From assembly GCA_004352715.1 (NCBI GenBank), contig SCFE01000095.1:258743-322742 (forward strand): a DNA stretch of 64,000 bases. Direction: 5' to 3'. This stretch comes from Hofstenia miamia. Its lineage: Eukaryota > Xenacoelomorpha > Acoela. The first letter of the stretch is position 1. The number at the start of each line of letters is the position of its first letter. The notes below the pieces were generated by a model. It had not been told where the DNA came from. It worked only from the letters and a program-made list of their open reading frames with translations, and ran no database searches. This document shows, one piece after another, positions 59,217-64,000 of this stretch. The translations under genes were made by a program, and so were the position numbers.

Positions 59217-60231
59217 ATATTGAATTATAATTCCAATACTAAATATATTTATTTCTCATTATGAAATTCTTTGATCTTAATTGCTTGACGCAGTCGCCAA
59301 GTTTTTCCAATAAAGAAACATTATGCACACATTTGAAATCAATTTTCAACACTGTTAGCAATATAAAAATAGCACTATTTGTGAAAAAATATTAAATCAA
59401 TCATACTTAAATTTTTTAACATGAAAGCATCAATTTTTTTTACAAACACCTAAACTTAAACTTAATATATTGACAAAACTGCTTAGGACTGACATCAAGG
59501 CATACTTCAATTATGACCTAATGATTTCCTGAAAAATAAATCTGAATGAAGCAATAAATAGTTAAAAGTTGCAGAACTGTATCCAGAAATTAAATAAAGA
59601 ACAACAAATTTCTTTCACTTCTGAACAAGGTGGGAAACCGAGTCAATTTTCTTACCCTCGACCCGCCCTATCCAGGCTTGGTGCGTAATTGCACAAGTGT
59701 GCAAAATCTGTGCAGCTGCAAACTTCGGCAGATTTGGACAGGAGGTCGTTAGACTGCACAACTGCAATCTTGTGCAGCCACACAAACACAAATTTGTGCC
59801 GCTGTTTTCAGTTTTAATCCCAAAATAAAATCTACTGCTAATAGAGCCAATACTCTATTCACTCAAATAAAACTCGCCTCTCGTATTTATTTTGAACTAA
59901 AATTGTCAAAAATCACGGATCTTTGAGCACAAAAATGAAATTTTCTCAGCCAATTTTCAAGATATTTACACTCTGTTATTTAAAAAATTCTTCTATATGC
60001 TGTACGCAGTAAATATTGTACATAACATTGAAATAGATATTGTACATAAACTAAATACTGCAAGGTTTCCTACTATAAATAAGTGCAGTAAACATAAAAA
60101 ATTGCATTTGTACTCAGTACAGTACATCACTTTTTGTTTTAGTAGTTTATCATCAGTATAGCTTCAAGCGTTTTATTTCCATTTGCTTTTGCAACTTTGA
60201 CAACACAATACCAGCATTACTAAATAAGCCT
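59217..60231. other. non-coding stretch with TTGTGCAG words
   Basis: At about 59691-59800 the words TTGCACAAG, TGTGCAGCTGC, CTGCACAACTGC and TTGTGCAGCC recur in both orientations, a likely degraded MITE. Otherwise nothing seen. Confidence 0.4.
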
Positions 60232-60362
60232 TCGACACTTACTTACCGCCGTGTTTCTTACAAACGTAGTCCTACACATGGTTAAGGATAGATGAAGTGA
60301 GGGTCCGAGTTTTTTTATAGCCAAATTTTTATGGCCGTGTTTCTTATAGCTGTGTTCGACTG
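60232..60362 (-). mobile_element. pogo/Tigger or Tc1-like terminus
   Basis: Read on the minus strand from 60362, CAGTCGAACACAGCTATAAG then AAACACGGCC matches the usual form of such termini (CAGTCGAACC..GCTATAA.GAA), and TA follows outside. GCCGTGTTTCTTA recurs at about 60247 and 60334 in direct orientation. The other terminus was not found. Confidence 0.5.
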
Positions 60363-60589
60363 TATGTGTCTTGAAGCAATATAGTAATAATAGTATAATA
60401 ATAATAGCTTTTACTAACATTATAAAATGAAAATAAAATATTAAAAATTTAATGAATTTAAACAGCACCATATGAAAAAGTAGAATCTCTAGTTCTGGCT
60501 GATATTGATTGATTATAAAGTGAAGTACAGAAAGTAATAAATTGAGTTATGTTACGAGTGGTCTTACATTTTGGCTTTATTAGTCGACC
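60363..60589. other. non-coding
   Basis: Nothing recognised; would contain the 5' region of the exon candidate that follows. Confidence 0.3.
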
Positions 60590-60628
60590 ATGGGATGTTC
60601 TATTACGCAAAAGTGGGTGAAGAGGATG
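60590..60628 (+). CDS. possible first coding exon with N-myristoylation-type start
   Basis: CGACCATGGGA is a near-ideal animal start context. The frame reads MGCSITQKWVKRM and then meets a strong donor (GATG|GTATGT). Gly2 with Thr6 fits the N-myristoylation pattern MGxxxS/T, and Cys3 would be a palmitoylation site, as in many membrane-anchored signalling proteins. It is only 13 codons and no second exon is visible, so this is a suggestion. Confidence 0.25.
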
Positions 60629-61667
60629 GTATGTATTTTGTAGTGTCTTTTCAAACTTAATGCAATGTTTTTACGACGAGATTTAATTAATGTTAATGAT
60701 TTTGAATTTGGAAAATTAATTATTTTTTAAACATGTCTACCAACTGTTTCAATTTTCTTGTTTAGATGGATTGGTAATGACGCAAATACTTTGCAAGTGA
60801 AATCAAGCAAACGTAGAATAATAAACTTGCCATAACTCTTTTGAAGATAGAACATTTCTTAAAACTACTTGCTCACTGTTATTTTCGAATGTAAATAATG
60901 GAATAATACACAATAATGTAAAAACTGTCTTGTGTTACATTTAAATTCATGTATTAAAAGCAGCTGATAATTTGAATTTCACAATTAAAGTAATAAGCAA
61001 AATAAAATACCATTATTCAAAAGATTTCCTATATTAAAATTACTATAAGAAATTCTCCAATAAATAATGCATGTTGTTCAGCATATTTTTAATAAAGAAA
61101 ATTTTCTCATTTCGTCAACACAAAAAATGACAGGGTTAATGCAATATATTTAAATTTACATTTACCTTTTTCGTTAAATTACAATAACTTGTTCAACAAC
61201 ATTTTGCTGGAAAAAAATATATACTGTGTAGGTCAGGGGGAGCACTGCTTATGAGAAAACGAATTAACCAAATCAATTCATGGGCAATACCAAAAAAACT
61301 CATTAAATAACTATATATATATGGATCTGAATTGGTCAATAAAGTGCTCTTTTTTTAGTGAATTAAGTGCATCTTTGTTATAGTAATTATGCTTCTAAAG
61401 AAATGTAGATTTGCATCAGCACTTTACTGAAAAAAAGTTAATTTCAAAAATGAGAAAATTTCTGAAGTTTCAAACTGCGGAAAACAATTTTAGTATTTTG
61501 GACGTCATTAGTGGAATTTCAAAAATTTTCTAAACTGTATTGAGGTGGTATGCAATAGCAAGGAACACATTTGTGCCTGACATTTCAGAGCCAGGTGGTA
61601 TGAAAATTCGGTATCAGTCGAAATACCGCGGTGTAGGTATGACTATGAAAGATCAACAGTATATTTG

Positions 61668-61669
<2 letters not shown>
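60629..61669. other. non-coding stretch
   Basis: No gene. At about 61600-61635 GGTATGAAAATTCGGTATCA and AAATACCGCGGTG give a partial inverted GGTAT/ATACC motif, probably a MITE edge. Confidence 0.35.
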
Positions 61670-61701
<32 letters not shown>

Positions 61702-61702
61702 N
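61670..61702. repeat. (TA)n microsatellite ending at a single N
   Basis: About 32 bases of alternating TA end in an N at 61702, a likely collapsed-repeat join. Confidence 0.9.
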
Positions 61703-62503
61703 AATTGTTACTGCAAAAATTTACTTAAAGAATTCAAAGTGATCTTAAAAGAAAATCACATTACCGATCAAAGTAACCCTAGATATACAAAAAGGCAATA
61801 TGTGGCTAAGCTTCTATCTTTACTTGCAATTTTGTTTTTTTTAATGCTTTAGATGTACACGTTACAATATTCTAGCTTACGATCATCAAGCACTAGTACC
61901 CATGGTAACTTAATTCATTTTCGCCCTCAGAATTCTTGTAAATCAACATGACTATAAAATGTGTGATAAATATGATTTGTTTTTGCCACAAAGTTAGAGC
62001 TGTATGCAGCTCGACTTTCTTTTCAGAGCTCGGCACACATCGTTAAAACTGTCAACCAAACTGGCCGTAAAATGTAGACTGTGTCTCTTAATTTATTGGC
62101 CAGTTTGGTTTTGCATTTTCGGCTCGCACGTATTAACCGCTATCTACTATTTCATAAATTGATCTTTAAATTTTGGAAAATTTGTACGAAACAAATTTGC
62201 GCATATCAACCAAATTCTAAATATTAGAAGTATAATTTTTTAAGGAATTTTTATTATCTTTTAATTTTTTCGAACTTGAGGATAAATTGAAAGGATGAAA
62301 ATTTCATAATAATGATTATTTCATTACAAAGAAATAAATGCATCTTAACATGAATGGCATATTTGTAAATTTGATTTTTAAGAAAAATGTAGAAATAGCT
62401 CGTCTTGTAAAAATAATTGTTCGTTAATAAGTTATATATTTGTAGCTGCATTATTTATAGACCTTTCTTCTTAAAAAATTTTCCAAGTTTTCATAATGCA
62501 AAC
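61703..62503. other. non-coding stretch
   Basis: AAACTGTCAACCAAACTGGCC (about 62046) and GGCCAGTTTGGTT (about 62098) form a short inverted pair about 40 bases apart. No gene seen. Confidence 0.35.
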
Positions 62504-62564
62504 ATGGACCCGCGATCTTGCACAGCATTTACACTCTTAAATAAAGTACCAACACATTTTTCAG
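62504..62564 (+). CDS. weak first-exon candidate
   Basis: AACATGGACC opens a frame MDPRSCTAFTLLNKVPTHFS that ends at a donor-like CAG|GTAAGA. The open frame runs on to 62737 unspliced. The 3' part contains GGAATCGGTTTCGG words of MITE type, so the whole may be repeat-derived. Confidence 0.15.
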
Positions 62565-62737
62565 GTAAGATACCGCAGTACTGTTATTTTCGGCATTCTA
62601 AGAATATCGCGGAATCGGTTTCGGCATTGGTATACCTCTGGACCCTAGCATGCGACATTGGCGAGAAAGAGCGACAAATAAAATTTCACTTACTGCTACA
62701 TAGGGCTACTAAGGCATGCCTTGCACTAAATCATTAG

Positions 62738-64000
62738 TCCCGGCAGAGAAAGGTTTTAGTTTTTGGTTATATTTAATTTTTTTAGTATAATAAGCATTTA
62801 ATAAATTTTTATAAAAAATATCAAAATTCAAAAATTACTACGCATTTTATGATTAAGATGATCTTACCATAATGCTTCACCTTGATGTTCCTACAGTCGT
62901 GTAAAATTCAGAGTTATCTAGTAAAACAGATTGGAAAATCAAATTTTGTACTAAGTTTTTTGGATTATCTTTACAAATTAATTAAAAAAAGTTTGTAAAT
63001 ATATGCCAATCATCAAATTTTCATTAATTCATTTTAAAATTTTCTAATAAAATATCAAATGTATAATAACCAATCCAATGATATGCAACAGCCTAATGGC
63101 CAAAAGCTTAAATATTTATGATATCATAATAGCTTTTGACAGAACTGCTTCCAATTAAAGTTGTATACAGGTATTGCTTACAAATGACAGTTAACATTGG
63201 TATGTCGGTCAAACCATTAAATTGCAGTTATCAAAACCTCCGCATTTGTAGTAAATATGCTTGTATTAGTTTCTTAACAGTTTGCTCAAAATTTCAGCAT
63301 TTATGAATTAATATTTTAAAATTTGGATTTTCAAAGGATTTAATAATCATTTCTGGAATGAAAATAAGACAAGGACACATATGATAGCACTAGTTCTAAA
63401 TAGCACCAATTTCGTAAATGGAATTTTGCATAATTTATTCTTATATAAATAAATATTTTAAATGTTCTATTGTAATCAATGAAAAGTACAAAATGTTCAA
63501 AATAATCAATTATATATTATGTACATGCTTATTTATCCAAATGACCCAAAAATGGAAACCTTAACAAATATTTCAAAAATTTCAGTTACAAAATAACTTT
63601 TTCTCCACATTTTTTAAAAATTATTTGCCAAATTTTCTCAGGTTACTTACTAGGTTACTTTATGGTGGTTTCCTAACTAGATTCCTTTCATTCGAAATTA
63701 GAAAGAGGTATTCAAATTAATACCATATTTTTTCAAAGCATTTCTAAATGTTTGCAACTGATTAATTTATGAAGTATATTTTCATTAGGGTGGGACTAAA
63801 AATTGCATTACAAATTACTATTAAGATTAAATCTAAACAATTTCTAAAGCGGGTTAGCAACTTTTAGTTTAGCATTCTACTAAATATAGCCAATGTAGGT
63901 ATCTTGCCATTCCAAACATATGTAACAAAAAATATATTTGAATATAAAATTGACTTACATTCATTTATTGAATATACTGTCAATACAGAAATATTATTAT
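62738..64000. other. non-coding AT-rich end of the window
   Basis: No gene, RNA or repeat recognised. Confidence 0.45.

Noticed and set aside
1-64000. tRNA, rRNA, CRISPR arrays, bacterial-type promoters or operons
   Set aside because: No tRNA B-box with a foldable cloverleaf, no rRNA signature and no spaced identical repeats of CRISPR type were found. The window is eukaryotic nuclear DNA.

Overview
The window is AT-rich (roughly 30% GC by eye) animal-type nuclear DNA. It has no operons or bacterial signals. What coding sequence it holds is short exon-like islands with GT/AG splice signals and decayed transposable elements: non-LTR (LINE), Ty3/gypsy, hAT, pogo/Tigger, a THAP/P-like DNA transposon, a piggyBac-like MITE and other MITEs. 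This mix suggests an invertebrate metazoan, but I cannot name the species. It is a draft scaffold: eight N runs (three of exactly 1000 bases, a default-looking size) and five single-N joins. Several single Ns sit where nearly identical sequence is repeated, which points to unmerged haplotypes of a heterozygous animal.

Layout. 1-5518: non-coding DNA, two 1-kb gaps and an isolated 1.2-kb contig (3318-4518) that recurs inverted at 14763-15534. 5519-7340: a decayed LINE (endonuclease plus reverse transcriptase). About 7.66-7.9 kb: an unidentified minus-strand ORF. 9.4-10.9 kb: a hAT MITE end and a hAT transposase pseudogene. 11.7-14.6 kb: a 1.1-kb direct duplication. 14.8-16.4 kb: the inverted copy and an older diverged copy. 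19.06-22.5 kb: a decayed Ty3/gypsy element whose probable 3' LTR holds a near-perfect foldback MITE. 24.9-25.3 kb: one MITE nested in another. 26964-27284: the best host-gene candidate, a first exon of a rhodopsin-like GPCR. 30.5-32.25 kb: a second LINE, split by a GC-rich insertion. 32461-32600: a probable internal coding exon. 33-47 kb: mostly empty, with a deleted Tigger relic, a small palindromic element and weak sORF/exon candidates. 47.9-52.56 kb: a 2.7-kb tandem repeat that looks like a false duplication, carrying a TTAA-flanked MITE twice. 53.7-57.8 kb: an orphan ORF, two repeat elements and a THAP-domain DNA transposon with 47-bp terminal inverted repeats. 58-64 kb: mostly non-coding, with a pogo-like terminus, a possible lipid-modified first exon and a TA microsatellite.

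The genes do not form a pathway. The most interesting unit is the THAP transposon at 55794-57767: its transposase N-terminus, C-terminus and both termini are visible and flanked by an unexpected 19-bp direct repeat. No wholly new system could be shown; most of the structure is explained by mobile elements and haplotype redundancy.
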